From: SMWD01 sp964629475
Lineage (GTDB): Bacteria; Pseudomonadota; Gammaproteobacteria; Steroidobacterales; GCA-2729495
DNA: 64,000 bases
Reading direction: 5' to 3'
Assembly (NCBI GenBank): GCA_964629475.1
Contig: CAZVQW010000005.1
Coordinates: 1 to 64,000 of the forward strand
The position numbers and the translations under genes are program-made. Position 1 is the first letter of the stretch, and every line of letters begins with the position of its first letter. The notes beneath the pieces were generated by a model that was not told the origin of the DNA, ran no database searches, and saw only the letters and a list, made by a program, of their open reading frames with translations. Shown piece after piece: positions 1 to 7,601 of the stretch.

Positions 1-269
1 GAATGCTCACGTTCGATGGCTTGCTGTGCGGTATCGATGCCGTCGAGCATTGCGATTTTTTCGTCTCGTGTCAGGTCAGCCCAGGATGCTGCGTGGTGTA
101 CCGGCGTTACCAGAGCATGGCCCGGTGAAATTGGGAAACCATCCCACAGGATGACGACGTTGTCGTTGCGAGCCACTAACGCTTCATCTGAAGGATTGCA
201 AAACGGACAGTTCTTGTTCGTAGAACCCACTGTGTTGCTGGCCTTTGCAATACCGGGGGAATCTGCCAT
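1..269 (-). CDS. HIT-family (histidine triad) protein, C-terminus outside window
   Basis: Reading the minus strand from ATG at 269 gives a protein with a CPFC metal-binding pair near residue 21, a DGFPISPGHALV stretch and a VHHAASWADL segment. This is the N-terminal half of HIT hydrolases, which act on nucleotide conjugates of the AppppA type. The histidine triad itself would lie past base 1, so catalysis cannot be judged. A GGAGAGGG ribosome site lies just upstream of the ATG. The plus-strand ORF over the same bases is a shadow. The family is fairly sure; the exact substrate is not known. Confidence 0.8.
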   Translation of the reverse strand, partial: MADSPGIAKASNTVGSTNKNCPFCNPSDEALVARNDNVVILWDGFPISPGHALVTPVHHAASWADLTRDEKIAMLDGIDTAQQAIEREH

Positions 270-293
270 CAGCACCCTCTCCACTCTTTCAAC

Positions 294-1625
294 CTAATCT
301 AACTCATTTAACCGACACGCAGCATCCGTAATGCCTTCGAAAATTGTACCGGCAACGCTTGCCGGAAAGCCGTCAGGAAGCATGCTCGAGACTTCTCCGA
401 CCATCTTTGGTGTCCGCGCAACGATCGCTGCTATATCCGCACGCGCATTAGTCTCAAGCCCGCAAGCGGCCGCTGTCGATAACCAATGCCGCGGCTGAAT
501 TTCTGCCCAGTTGTAGTGCCGGTTCTTGCCGATTGCCGCCATGGCCATTTTTGCTTTCTGCGGCGCCAGCTGATTCGCCTTCGTACCAAGGATGGGATAA
601 GCGGACATGACATCATAGAGGGGGGTCAGCGAATATCGTCCTGATGGCTCGATGAATACGCTGAAATTCTTTGCATGTCCGTCAATGGCGCATAGCATCC
701 AGAAAACCACCTGGCTTTTGAAAAAATTCTGCCGGTCGATACTTGCGTTGCGCGAACCGAGCAAGAGTGAATTGATCCTGGCAATGCCAGGCCCTCCATC
801 AGCTTCGTATTTCTGCCCGGCGGGTGTCCCTGTGGCCTGGCATAAATCTTCCTGCGGCAGGCGTAGCCACCACTCCCCGCTTCTCGCAAGCCTTCGATCA
901 AATCGTTCAACGATAAGAGTATGCTGATCCTCAAAATCAGCTATCTCACATTTGGCCGTTTCAATACCGTACGCATTTAAAATCTTTGCGCAAAGCCATT
1001 CGTTCTCGACCGAGGTCGTCAGATCTGCCTGAAAATTGCCGACACGCCCCAGCGGAAGCTTGAAAATATGTGTCGATGGCGTCGATCCGGAAGGTTGATG
1101 CCACTGTTCGTCATGCCAGAGTAATGCCGTTTTCTCCTGCGCCCCCGCCATTGAGATACGCAAAGAATCTTCATCGCGCTGCCCCAGAGGAGCCGCGGAT
1201 ACGGCTTGGCGAAGCACGTTAGCCACACCGGCTTCATTGAGGGGTCGACCCTGTATCTGTTGCAGTCCCTCCGGGGTCGCATCAGTGGCCAGCAGTTGCA
1301 CCGCACCGACGCAATCGCGCCCGATCTCAGCCAGCAAATCAAAAGGATTCGTTGATTCGGCACCAAAATGTAATTGAACGCGTCGGCGAATGTCGACGCT
1401 GTCCGGTAACAGGTTATCGAAGAAGGCTTCTACTAAAGGCCCGCTGTAGGGTGATTCGGCTGGCCGCAGTGGCATGGACAGAGACAATGGTCGTGCATCG
1501 GGTTCCGCCAGCCAGGCTTTTTCGTAGCGAAACTCATGCTGCCCCTGCGCATCAATGCTCCATTGACCCACTTTCTCGCCGTTCATCCAGACTGCGAGTT
1601 GGCGTTTCTTCGAGGGGCGCGGCAT
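294..1625 (-). CDS. hipA: HipA-family serine/threonine kinase toxin
   Basis: A protein of 443 residues, close to E. coli HipA (440). The N-terminal subdomain (about 8-105) is followed by the Gly-rich loop SMAGAQEKTALL (158-169), the ERFDR strand (240-244), the catalytic DGHAKN (315-320) and the metal-binding YDVMSAYP (337-344). All residues expected for an active kinase are present. HipA toxins phosphorylate aminoacyl-tRNA synthetases such as GltX and cause growth arrest. The gene follows hipB by 3 nt, so the pair is one operon held down by the operators at 1892-1986. Confidence 0.92.
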   Translation of the reverse strand: MPRPSKKRQLAVWMNGEKVGQWSIDAQGQHEFRYEKAWLAEPDARPLSLSMPLRPAESPYSGPLVEAFFDNLLPDSVDIRRRVQLHFGAESTNPFDLLAEIGRDCVGAVQLLATDATPEGLQQIQGRPLNEAGVANVLRQAVSAAPLGQRDEDSLRISMAGAQEKTALLWHDEQWHQPSGSTPSTHIFKLPLGRVGNFQADLTTSVENEWLCAKILNAYGIETAKCEIADFEDQHTLIVERFDRRLARSGEWWLRLPQEDLCQATGTPAGQKYEADGGPGIARINSLLLGSRNASIDRQNFFKSQVVFWMLCAIDGHAKNFSVFIEPSGRYSLTPLYDVMSAYPILGTKANQLAPQKAKMAMAAIGKNRHYNWAEIQPRHWLSTAAACGLETNARADIAAIVARTPKMVGEVSSMLPDGFPASVAGTIFEGITDAACRLNELD

Positions 1626-1628
1626 GCC

Positions 1629-1886
1629 CTACCATTCCCTTGTCGACCTTTCCCCGGTCGACAATTCTTGCTGCCTGGATTGGAGGACAACTTCCAGTTG
1701 CAGCGCCGATAGCAGTTTGAACAGGCTTTCAATTGTTGCTGTGCCTGGCTCTAGTTCTAGTTTAGATACTGTTTTAGGCAGCATATCAACAATGGCGCCG
1801 ATCTCTTTCTGCGTTAGGTTTTGCTCCTTGCGCAGCCCTTTCAGGACAGGGCCCAGTTGCTCTAGTGTGTGTACGGTGTAGCTCAT
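1629..1886 (-). CDS. hipB: HipB-type XRE-family antitoxin and autorepressor
   Basis: Eighty-five residues from ATG 1886, preceded by an AGGGG ribosome site; the longer reading to 1892 needs TTG. The helix-turn-helix is LRKEQNLTQKEIGAIVDMLP (about residues 18-37), followed by KTVSKLELEPGTATIESLFKL, the usual Cro/C1 layout. The C-terminal tail (QSRQQELSTGERSTREW) matches the flexible HipB tail. It would bind HipA and repress the operon through the upstream operator array. It is linked to hipA by a 3-nt gap. Confidence 0.88.
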   Translation of the reverse strand: MSYTVHTLEQLGPVLKGLRKEQNLTQKEIGAIVDMLPKTVSKLELEPGTATIESLFKLLSALQLEVVLQSRQQELSTGERSTREW

Positions 1887-1891
1887 AAACA

Positions 1892-1986
1892 ACCCCTACA
1901 GGGTATTATTTCAGGATATACCCCGTGGGGTATGGTTTTGAAATATACCTTATGGGGGATATATATACAATATACCCCGCAGGGTA
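1892..1986. promoter_or_regulatory. Four-site operator array upstream of hipBA
   Basis: Four near-palindromes of the form TACCCC-N2-GGGGTA lie immediately upstream of hipB. The blocks read ACCCCTACAGGGT (1892-1904), ATACCCCGTGGGGTAT (1918-1933, perfect), ATACCTTATGGGGGAT (1945-1960) and ATACCCCGCAGGGTA (1972-1986). The left C-runs begin at 1893, 1921, 1948 and 1975, a spacing of 28, 27 and 27 nt. Multi-site HipB binding is known for E. coli hipBA, so this is read as the autoregulatory region. The promoter itself was not placed. Confidence 0.8.
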
Positions 1987-2003
1987 CAAAAGAAAAAGGT
2001 GCC

Positions 2004-2103
2004 NNNNNNNNNNNNNNNNNNNNNNNNNNNNNNNNNNNNNNNNNNNNNNNNNNNNNNNNNNNNNNNNNNNNNNNNNNNNNNNNNNNNNNNNNNNNNNNNN
2101 NNN
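2004..2103. other. Assembly gap (100 N) inside a dispersed repeat
   Basis: One hundred N with AAAAAGGTGCC on the left and GGTGCC on the right, which is the core of the dispersed palindromic repeat. The run of exactly 100 N is a scaffolding placeholder and the true distance is unknown. The 3' end of the nucleotidyltransferase gene falls into it. Confidence 0.95.
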
Positions 2104-2513
2104 GGTGCCGTGACGACCTTGATCGTGAGCCCGGGCGCCACCTCTTCGGATCGCGCGTGCACCAGCGCTTGCTGATACCAAGGGTTACCGAAGCCGAGAA
2201 TCGACGCATCCGTTGGCATGACGTCCAGCAATACACCCTCGATGATCCAGCGACAAAGCGGTGCTTCTTCGGAAGAATCTTCCCTGAAACCGAGTTCGCG
2301 TAATTTGTCAGCGAGCCTGTAATAGTCGGACCTGGAAAGCACCTCGCTAATGACGTCGACATCTTTTGTCGGGCGGATCGGCGGTGCAGCCGAATCGGTG
2401 ACCAACAGCCCGGTCACGCAACCGCCGAGAAAAACCATTTCGTCGACGAGAGGCCCGAGCCTGTTCGCTGCGAGCAGCAGGATTTCCAGGTTCGGATTTC
2501 GCGGACTCGGCAT
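2104..2513 (-). CDS. Nucleotidyltransferase-fold protein (AbiEii/MNT-like), 3' end lost in gap
   Basis: Starts at ATG 2513 and reads into the N gap, so at least 136 residues are visible. FLGGCVTGLL (about 28-37) followed by RPTKDVDV (about 47-54) is the G(G/S)..D.D core of small nucleotidyltransferase-fold proteins, including toxin-like AbiEii relatives. The upstream winged-helix-like gene ends 4 nt before it, which resembles bicistronic toxin-antitoxin or defence pairs. The family is inferred from the fold motif. The toxin role is a guess from context. Confidence 0.65.
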
Positions 2514-2517
2514 TGCG

Positions 2518-3045
2518 CTATCCGCTCATGCCCAAACGATCTGCCAGCGCGTCGATCGCCAACTTGCGTTCGCGCGCGCGGCCGCCGCGAATGGCGTCGA
2601 CCAGCGCTAACAACTCATACAGTTGTTCATCCTGCATCGCGGCGAACGGCACCGACTTATAGAGCGGCGAAAACGCGATGCCGCGCACAGGTCCCTCCGG
2701 GTGTGGCCACACGGGAGGCGGCTCATCCGCGGGGACGATAATCTGGTTCAGCGGGGGGCCCGCATGCGCCGTCGGCAGTCCCCGCGTTATTTCTTTCATT
2801 TCGGGGACGAATACGAATCTGATCCCATGCGCCAGGAATTCGTACAGATTGCGCAGGTTGGGGCGCGGGTTACCGGCTGCTTCGCTGGCGAGTTGAGCTT
2901 CCAGCGACCGCCGCATCGCGGCATGCGTCTCGGACGGGCTTAAGCCAATAGACATTGCTAACTGACTGTAAGACCAGCTTTTTTCACCCTGGGCAACGAG
3001 CTTGAGGAGCAGCAGGATATCTTGTGGCTTGAGTATCATAGTCAT
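2518..3045 (-). CDS. Winged-helix-like protein paired with nucleotidyltransferase
   Basis: A protein of 175 residues; ATG at 3045 or 3039 are both possible. The N-terminal part (about 5-55) has a MarR/winged-helix rhythm: LKPQDILLLLKLVAQ, then SYSQLAMSIGLSPSETHAAMRRS. The middle is Pro-rich and the C-terminus helical. It ends 4 nt before the nucleotidyltransferase gene and is probably co-transcribed. A DNA-binding antitoxin or regulator is plausible. No specific family was recognised. Confidence 0.6.
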   Translation of the reverse strand: MTMILKPQDILLLLKLVAQGEKSWSYSQLAMSIGLSPSETHAAMRRSLEAQLASEAAGNPRPNLRNLYEFLAHGIRFVFVPEMKEITRGLPTAHAGPPLNQIIVPADEPPPVWPHPEGPVRGIAFSPLYKSVPFAAMQDEQLYELLALVDAIRGGRARERKLAIDALADRLGMSG

Positions 3046-3122
3046 TCGCTATTCGCGATTCGGGAACAGCGAATGGTAACCTCTACTACGTGCATGTCAA
3101 GTTAATCCGCAGCCATCAATTT

Positions 3123-3143
3123 AATTGGTGTCAGACACCAATT
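3123..3143. repeat. Palindromic GGTGTC-A-GACACC repeat
   Basis: Perfect 10-bp arms (AATTGGTGTC and its complement) around a central A. Related copies occur at 6279-6295, 15184-15204 (inside a larger hairpin), 24124-24138, 27003-27020 and 34911-34967. The element ends 13 nt after the stop of the zinc-ribbon gene and could serve as a hairpin 3' to it. Confidence 0.8.
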
Positions 3144-3156
3144 TCCTGCTTCCCGG

Positions 3157-3393
3157 CTACCACCGATGCCCGCACTCGGTGCAATGTTCTTTCGGGTCAT
3201 CGCCTGTGACGATGCACCCGCCCAGCTCGATTTTGCCTTGCCGTGCCTCTTCGATCCCGTCACTGGACGGGTAGCCGTACATGATCGGCACGGTCTTGCG
3301 CGAGCCGCAGCTCGGGCACTTGCCGGGCTTGTTGTCGAACGGTACGTCGCGTACGATGTTGTCATTAGTTTTTATTTTGTCAGTCATCGCCAA
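3157..3393 (-). CDS. Small zinc-ribbon protein of unknown function
   Basis: Seventy-eight residues (76 if started at the second Met, 3387). It has two metal-binding pairs, CPSCGS near residue 26 and CTECGH near residue 71, typical of a zinc ribbon. Nothing between them identifies a family. The gene stands alone between the winged-helix pair and the ARPP-1 gene. Confidence 0.6.
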   Translation of the reverse strand: MAMTDKIKTNDNIVRDVPFDNKPGKCPSCGSRKTVPIMYGYPSSDGIEEARQGKIELGGCIVTGDDPKEHCTECGHRW

Positions 3394-3600
3394 GCCTCGC
3401 TTTGCAGAATGATTTTCAGGATACCTGCCAGCGGGCTCATCCCATGACCCAGCGACCCCTGATAATGATCGTCCATGAGTACTGGAGTCTCAGGGGCACG
3501 GATCGCAACGCCAAAACATCGGCAATAGCTCAAGCCATCGTCATGGTTATGGGTCGGGACCTCCAGTTCTGTCGAACTGATGCCTTGGGAGGTTTCGATC

Positions 3601-4605
3601 ATGCAAGTCCTTGATAACTGCCTAGACGGCCTGAAATACGGCTGCCCGCAAACCCACCTGAACCTGACGGCCTATCCGCTGCTGGTCACCGATTCGCCGG
3701 AACCCGGTTACGTGACGCTGGCGGCCGCGATGGCCGCGGGGCACGTATCGATCCGCGAGGTTGACGAGGCCGGGGCCGTGCCTGTGCTACTGCTGGAAAA
3801 CACCGGCCCGAATCCGATTCTCGTGCTGGACGGCGAGGAGTTGCTCGGCGCGAAACAGAACCGTATCGCGAACTGCACGATCCTGGCACCGGCGCATGAC
3901 ACGATCGAGATCCCGGTGTCATGTGTCGAGGCCGGACGATGGTCTTACGACAGCGAGGAGTTCGACGTATCCAACCGCGCACAGTTCATGGATGCGCGGC
4001 GCGCGAAGATGGCGAAGGTATCCGAGTCGCTGCGTGATGTCGGTGAGCGCGATGCGGACCAGTGCGAAGTCTGGGCAAAGATCGGCGAGAAGGCCTCGCG
4101 CATGGAAGTCAATTCACGAACTGGTGCGATGTCTGATATCTATGAACAACACATTCATTCGATCCAGGCCTATGTCGATGCATTCACGTCGATCGATGGT
4201 CAGGTCGGTGCAGTGTTCGCGGTCGGCCAACGGGTCGAGGGCATGGAGTTATTCGATGTCGATCGCACGTTCGGCGAACTGCTGCCGAAGATCGTGCGCA
4301 GTTACGCGATCGATGCGATGGAGCGGCCGCTCGAGGAGAGTGCACCCGACCTGTCTGCATCACCACGCTTTGTACAACGCATCGCCCGCGCTCACGCCGA
4401 GACGTACCCGGCCGTCGGGCTCGGCACGGACCTGCGTTTGCGCGGACACGGTGTCATCGCGGCCGGATTGATTTACGAAGAATCCATCGTGCACCTGGCC
4501 GCATTTGCGGCGCCGGCAGTGTATCAGCGCACCGACGGTGAGGAGCGGGCGTCGGACCGACTGGAGCGCTTCCTGTCGCGGCGACGCTTTGACAAGGCGG
4601 CGTAA
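3601..4605 (+). CDS. ARPP-1 / DUF6569 domain protein
   Basis: Start chosen at ATG 3601 because GGGAGG lies 8 nt upstream; an in-frame start 21 nt earlier has no such site. The 334 residues carry the hallmark segment of this family: ILVLDGEELLGAKQNR followed by VSCVEAGRW. Proteins with this domain accompany ADP-ribosylglycohydrolase and rhodanese-phosphatase genes elsewhere, but no such partner is present here and the activity is unknown. No signal peptide or membrane segment is seen. Confidence 0.75.
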   Translation: MQVLDNCLDGLKYGCPQTHLNLTAYPLLVTDSPEPGYVTLAAAMAAGHVSIREVDEAGAVPVLLLENTGPNPILVLDGEELLGAKQNRIANCTILAPAHDTIEIPVSCVEAGRWSYDSEEFDVSNRAQFMDARRAKMAKVSESLRDVGERDADQCEVWAKIGEKASRMEVNSRTGAMSDIYEQHIHSIQAYVDAFTSIDGQVGAVFAVGQRVEGMELFDVDRTFGELLPKIVRSYAIDAMERPLEESAPDLSASPRFVQRIARAHAETYPAVGLGTDLRLRGHGVIAAGLIYEESIVHLAAFAAPAVYQRTDGEERASDRLERFLSRRRFDKAA

Positions 4606-4663
4606 CGACAGTGAACGGTTGGAAAACGACGATCAGCCCCCATTTAAATGAAGAGGTGTACGC

Positions 4664-5230
4664 ATGAAAATGACGAGTACCCTGGCCGCAATAGCGGCTC
4701 TGTTGGTTTCGGGCACGGCGGTTGCCGATGATGCCCTGGAAGGAAACAAATACCTCGGCCAACTCAGCGCAAACCCGTATGACGCCGATTCGGTCAGCAA
4801 TCCCTATGGCGCCGGCAATCCGTACGATGCGAACAGCATCAAGAACCCTTATGGTGAGTACGGCAATCCGTTCAGCAGCAAGTCGGCGACAAACCCGTAC
4901 GCAACTGATGCGCCGAAGCTCTATGATGAGGACGGCAACTACCGCGGACGGTTGAGTGCGAACCCGTACGACCCCGAATCCGTGTCGAATCCTTACGGGC
5001 AATACGGCAACAAGTATTCGCCGGACAGCATCAACAATCCGTACGGTGCCGGCAACCCTTATCGCGACGATAGTCCGACGAATCCTTACGGCAAAGGACT
5101 CGGGATATACGATGGCGAGAGTGACGGGCCGGGCGACGCGAGCGATGATGCGGCTGAATACACGCTGCCGGCGTGGGCCGCGCCAGACGATGCCCTGAAA
5201 ACGTTCGACACGGACGATCCGGAGGAATAG
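4664..5230 (+). CDS. Secreted NPYG/NPYD-repeat protein
   Basis: A protein of 188 residues with a clear signal peptide (MKMTSTLAAIAALLVSGTAVA, cleavage near residue 21). The mature part is almost entirely short units of the type SANPYDxxSVSNPYG, GAGNPYDxNSIKNPYG and GEYGNPF, about ten NPY(G/D) blocks up to residue 145. An acidic tail (DGESDGPGDASDD, then DTDDPEE) follows. Low complexity rich in Asn, Pro, Tyr and Gly suggests an extended periplasmic or surface polypeptide. It lies 3 nt from the next gene, so the two are probably co-transcribed. The function is unknown. Confidence 0.7.
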   Translation: MKMTSTLAAIAALLVSGTAVADDALEGNKYLGQLSANPYDADSVSNPYGAGNPYDANSIKNPYGEYGNPFSSKSATNPYATDAPKLYDEDGNYRGRLSANPYDPESVSNPYGQYGNKYSPDSINNPYGAGNPYRDDSPTNPYGKGLGIYDGESDGPGDASDDAAEYTLPAWAAPDDALKTFDTDDPEE

Positions 5231-5233
5231 CGC

Positions 5234-6157
5234 ATGAATGAACAGGAGCTCATCGCGTTCGAACTCGGCTATGACATGGCCATGTATGGGCAGTGCGTGC
5301 CGGAAGATGCCCCGGGATTGTTTTGCGACGGCTATCGCACCGGGCGCAGGCAGTACCCGCACTCCCAGCTCACCAACCGGTATATCCTGAAGTGGCTGCA
5401 GATTCGCACCAATGCATTGCGCCGGGGCAAACGTGTCGATGAACGGATTACGCCCGAATACATCGAACGAATCGATATCGATCAGTGTCCGGTCACAATG
5501 GAACTACTGACGCATTCAACCGGTACCGAAACCGACTGGAGCATCGATCGCTGCAACAACCTGCGCGGCTATGTGCCGGGTAACCTCATCATCATGTCGA
5601 CGCGCGCCAACAAGGCGAAGAGCAATCTGACATTCGAGAAAATCATTGCCAACGGCAAAAGCACCAGGCCAACAGAAGGTTTGAGCCCTGCCGACTGGCA
5701 ACGCATGGCCTCCGTTATCTCGCCAGCCGAGCGGCTCGCGGATGGCGAACCGCCCGCGCAGTTCCTGCTTGGTGAGCCGTACGTACCCGGACAGCCCTAC
5801 GGCTTGCAGGCACAGGTGCAGGCAGCGCTGCTGGCGGGCACGCTTACTCATCAGCAAGCAGGAGGCTTCGATGATAATGTCAACGCCGTATACGCAGTCT
5901 CGCTCACCAATAAGAATTCACGGCGTGCCTTTGACAAGATGATGAAAGACATGTTCAGGCGCGTCGTTCGCAAAGGCTGGTCCTGGGATTACTGGACGCT
6001 GAAACGGCCACTGCGCCTGTTCGTCGAATTCTGGGTCACGCTGACGCCGGCGATGCGCGAAGTAATCGGCGAGGCCGTCGGCTTCCATGTAACCGCGGTG
6101 GATACAGAAAGATATAGCGCATCGTTGCCGGAAAACGGCACTCGCCCCATTCATTGA
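5234..6157 (+). CDS. HNH-nuclease-like protein
   Basis: A protein of 307 residues directly behind the NPYG-repeat gene (3-nt gap). Residues about 85-135 read CPVT, then TDWSIDRCNNLRGYVPGNL, then STRANKAKSN. This resembles HNH endonucleases, in which a Cys pair, a D-R pair and an N..GY.PGN..... motif form the metal site. However, only one Cys pair member is clear and the first His of the classic motif is replaced by Asp. The rest (about 140-300) is helical and unrecognised. Nuclease activity is an inference. Confidence 0.55.
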   Translation: MNEQELIAFELGYDMAMYGQCVPEDAPGLFCDGYRTGRRQYPHSQLTNRYILKWLQIRTNALRRGKRVDERITPEYIERIDIDQCPVTMELLTHSTGTETDWSIDRCNNLRGYVPGNLIIMSTRANKAKSNLTFEKIIANGKSTRPTEGLSPADWQRMASVISPAERLADGEPPAQFLLGEPYVPGQPYGLQAQVQAALLAGTLTHQQAGGFDDNVNAVYAVSLTNKNSRRAFDKMMKDMFRRVVRKGWSWDYWTLKRPLRLFVEFWVTLTPAMREVIGEAVGFHVTAVDTERYSASLPENGTRPIH

Positions 6158-6181
6158 GCATGTCCGTACTGAAGCGGGCAG

Positions 6182-6233
6182 AAAATGGTGCCGGGTTTAT
6201 TTTCCTACCTCTAAAATAAACCCGGAACCTTTT
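6182..6233. repeat. Dispersed AAGGTGCCGGG palindrome, copy after HNH-like gene
   Basis: The left arm ATGGTGCCGGGTTTATTTT and the right arm AAAATAAACCCGGAACCTTT form a hairpin of about 20 bp with two mismatches and a CCTACCTCT loop. The T-run at the end would suit an intrinsic terminator for the upstream operon. The rest of the 6158-6447 spacer holds only this element and the GGTGTCAGACACC copy at 6279-6295. Confidence 0.75.
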
Positions 6234-6278
6234 AGCGCCCGGGATGTGCTGACCGATCTCGTGATCGGATAAAGCGCG

Positions 6279-6300
6279 AATTGGTGTCAGACACCTTTTT
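6279..6300. repeat. GGTGTC-A-GACACC repeat with T-tract
   Basis: AATTGGTGTCAGACACC followed by five T. The right arm is shortened compared with the copy at 3123. Just downstream (6329-6342) a further degenerate GCTGACACCTTTT occurs. Confidence 0.6.
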
Positions 6301-6447
6301 ACCCCGATGGTGGCTTAATGCCCAGATAGGCTGACACCTTTTATATCTCTTACTCGGTAAAACCCACGGATTCACAGCTTCTGATCACCCGCAGCAACCG
6401 TCAATCTTCATGAACCTGAAGTATTGACGGAGATACGGCATTGCCGT

Positions 6448-6765
6448 ATGCTGGTTTTGATCTTCGTTGAGTCCAGCCTGTTTGAAAAGCACCTGTCCCG
6501 TTACCTTGCTGACGAAGAATATAGTCGGCTACAGGTCGCGTTAAGGCGCAATCCGAACCTTGGCGCACTGATTCCAGGCAGTGGTGGCTTGCGAAAACTC
6601 CGCTGGGGGCGCAAAGGAACGGGCAAGCGCGGTGGTGTGAGAATCATTTATGCCGCCCACGGCACTCACGAGATCTGGCTATTAACAATCTATGGCAAGA
6701 GTGATGTTGCTGACATCCCCGCGCACCTGCTGCGAACCATCAAGCGTGAAATGGAACATGACTAA
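6448..6765 (+). CDS. RelE/HigB-type mRNA interferase toxin
   Basis: Read from ATG 6448 it has 105 residues, the usual size for RelE-superfamily toxins; a TTG at 6424 is the alternative. SSLFEKHLSRYLADEEYSRL, then the central LRKLRWG with RGGVRIIYAA and a final WLLTIYGKSDVADIP, follow the RelE/HigB strand order (R.iy....... i.ll..y.K). The gene overlaps the antitoxin gene by 8 nt with the toxin first, the HigBA order. It would cleave ribosome-bound mRNA. Confidence 0.82.
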   Translation: MLVLIFVESSLFEKHLSRYLADEEYSRLQVALRRNPNLGALIPGSGGLRKLRWGRKGTGKRGGVRIIYAAHGTHEIWLLTIYGKSDVADIPAHLLRTIKREMEHD

Positions 6766-7033
6766 ACGCGACATTGGCAAAGAAATTCTCGACGGTCTTC
6801 AGGAAATCAAGGCCGGTGGCGGCCGACGTTATCGGGCCACACACCCGGATGAAATTCGCGGCATTCGCAAAGGTGTTGGCGTCAGTCAGCTGCGCTTTGC
6901 ACAGATGCTCGGCATCTCACTGCGCACGCTGCAGGACTGGGAACAGGGACGACGCCGGCCGAACCAGGCTGCTCAGTCGCTGTTGGCGGTTGCAGCCAAG
7001 CGCCCGGATGTTATGCGCGAGGTTTTTGGCTGA
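6758..7033 (+). CDS. HigA-type XRE antitoxin
   Basis: Starts at ATG 6758 inside the toxin's last codons. Ninety-one residues with the C-terminal helix-turn-helix VGVSQLRFAQMLGISLRTLQ, then DWEQGRRRPNQAAQSLLAVA, as in HigA/MqsA-type antitoxins. The stop codon is followed after 2 nt by a copy of the dispersed repeat. Two decayed copies of the 3' part of this gene lie at 20508-20627 and 24056-24117, also beside repeat copies. Confidence 0.85.
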   Translation: MTKRDIGKEILDGLQEIKAGGGRRYRATHPDEIRGIRKGVGVSQLRFAQMLGISLRTLQDWEQGRRRPNQAAQSLLAVAAKRPDVMREVFG

Positions 7034-7035
7034 CG

Positions 7036-7057
7036 AAAATAAACCCGGCACCTTTTT
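7036..7057. repeat. Dispersed AAGGTGCCGGG repeat, single arm after antitoxin
   Basis: AAAATAAACCCGGCACCTTT plus T-run, one arm only, oriented as the right arm of the palindrome. It sits directly after the antitoxin stop codon. Confidence 0.8.
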
Positions 7058-7080
7058 ACCGCGATTAATAACTTGCCAAT

Positions 7081-7131
7081 TTATAAGTTATAAGCTATAT
7101 ATATATAGCTCATAACAAGTTATAGGTTATA
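7081..7131. promoter_or_regulatory. AT-rich palindromic operator/promoter of the mobile mystery A/B pair
   Basis: The 54 nt before the ATG at 7134 consist of repeated TTATA(A/G)(G/C)TTATA units. The central inverted repeat AGCTATATATATATAGCT lies at 7093-7110. Flanking elements are TTATAAGTTATA to the left and AACAAGTTATAGGTTATA to the right. It contrasts with the GC-rich surroundings. This arrangement suits autorepression by the HTH protein encoded next. No clear -35/-10 pair was chosen. Confidence 0.6.
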
Positions 7132-7133
7132 TA

Positions 7134-7601
7134 ATGCGTGCTCAAGAACGGGTTCTGGCTCGGAAGAACATCGATAAGCGTCTGATTAAGCTTAGGAATT
7201 CTCAAAGCCTGGTCAGGCCGCCGCGCGGCTGGATCAAGGCGATCCGCGAGGCGCTTGGTATGAACTCCAGGCAGCTGGCAAAGCGCATGGGCGTCTCGCA
7301 ACCAAGGGCCAGCGAGATCGAAAAAAACGAGGTGGCGGGCTCCCTCACCCTCGATACTTTGCAGCGCGCAGCGAATGCACTTGAGTGCCAGCTGGTCTAT
7401 GCCTTCATCCCGAGAAAGCCCCTGCAGGATCTCGTCGAAGAGCGCGCAGATAAGCTCGCACGCACGCGCCTGCAGGCGACATCGCATTCAATGGCGCTTG
7501 AAGATCAGAGCGTCGATGAAGCGGATGCACAAAGCCAGTTGAACGACCTCATCAAGAAACTTGCCGAGAGCGAGGGCTCTGCGCTTTGGGAGGAAGAATA
7601 A
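7134..7601 (+). CDS. Mobile mystery protein A (HTH antitoxin partner of Fic protein)
   Basis: A protein of 155 residues with an HTH at about 37-75 (REALGMNSRQLAKRMGVSQP, then SEIEKNEVAGSLTLDTLQRA) and the characteristic ALECQLVYAFIP after it. Together with a following Fic gene this defines the 'mobile mystery protein' pair seen in scattered bacterial genomes. It probably represses its own AT-rich promoter. It overlaps the next gene by 16 nt. Confidence 0.85.
   Translation: MRAQERVLARKNIDKRLIKLRNSQSLVRPPRGWIKAIREALGMNSRQLAKRMGVSQPRASEIEKNEVAGSLTLDTLQRAANALECQLVYAFIPRKPLQDLVEERADKLARTRLQATSHSMALEDQSVDEADAQSQLNDLIKKLAESEGSALWEEE

Noticed and set aside
3384..3602. Minus-strand 72-residue ORF before the ARPP-1 gene
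   Set aside because: No ribosome site or recognisable domain, and it overlaps the leader of the ARPP-1 gene.
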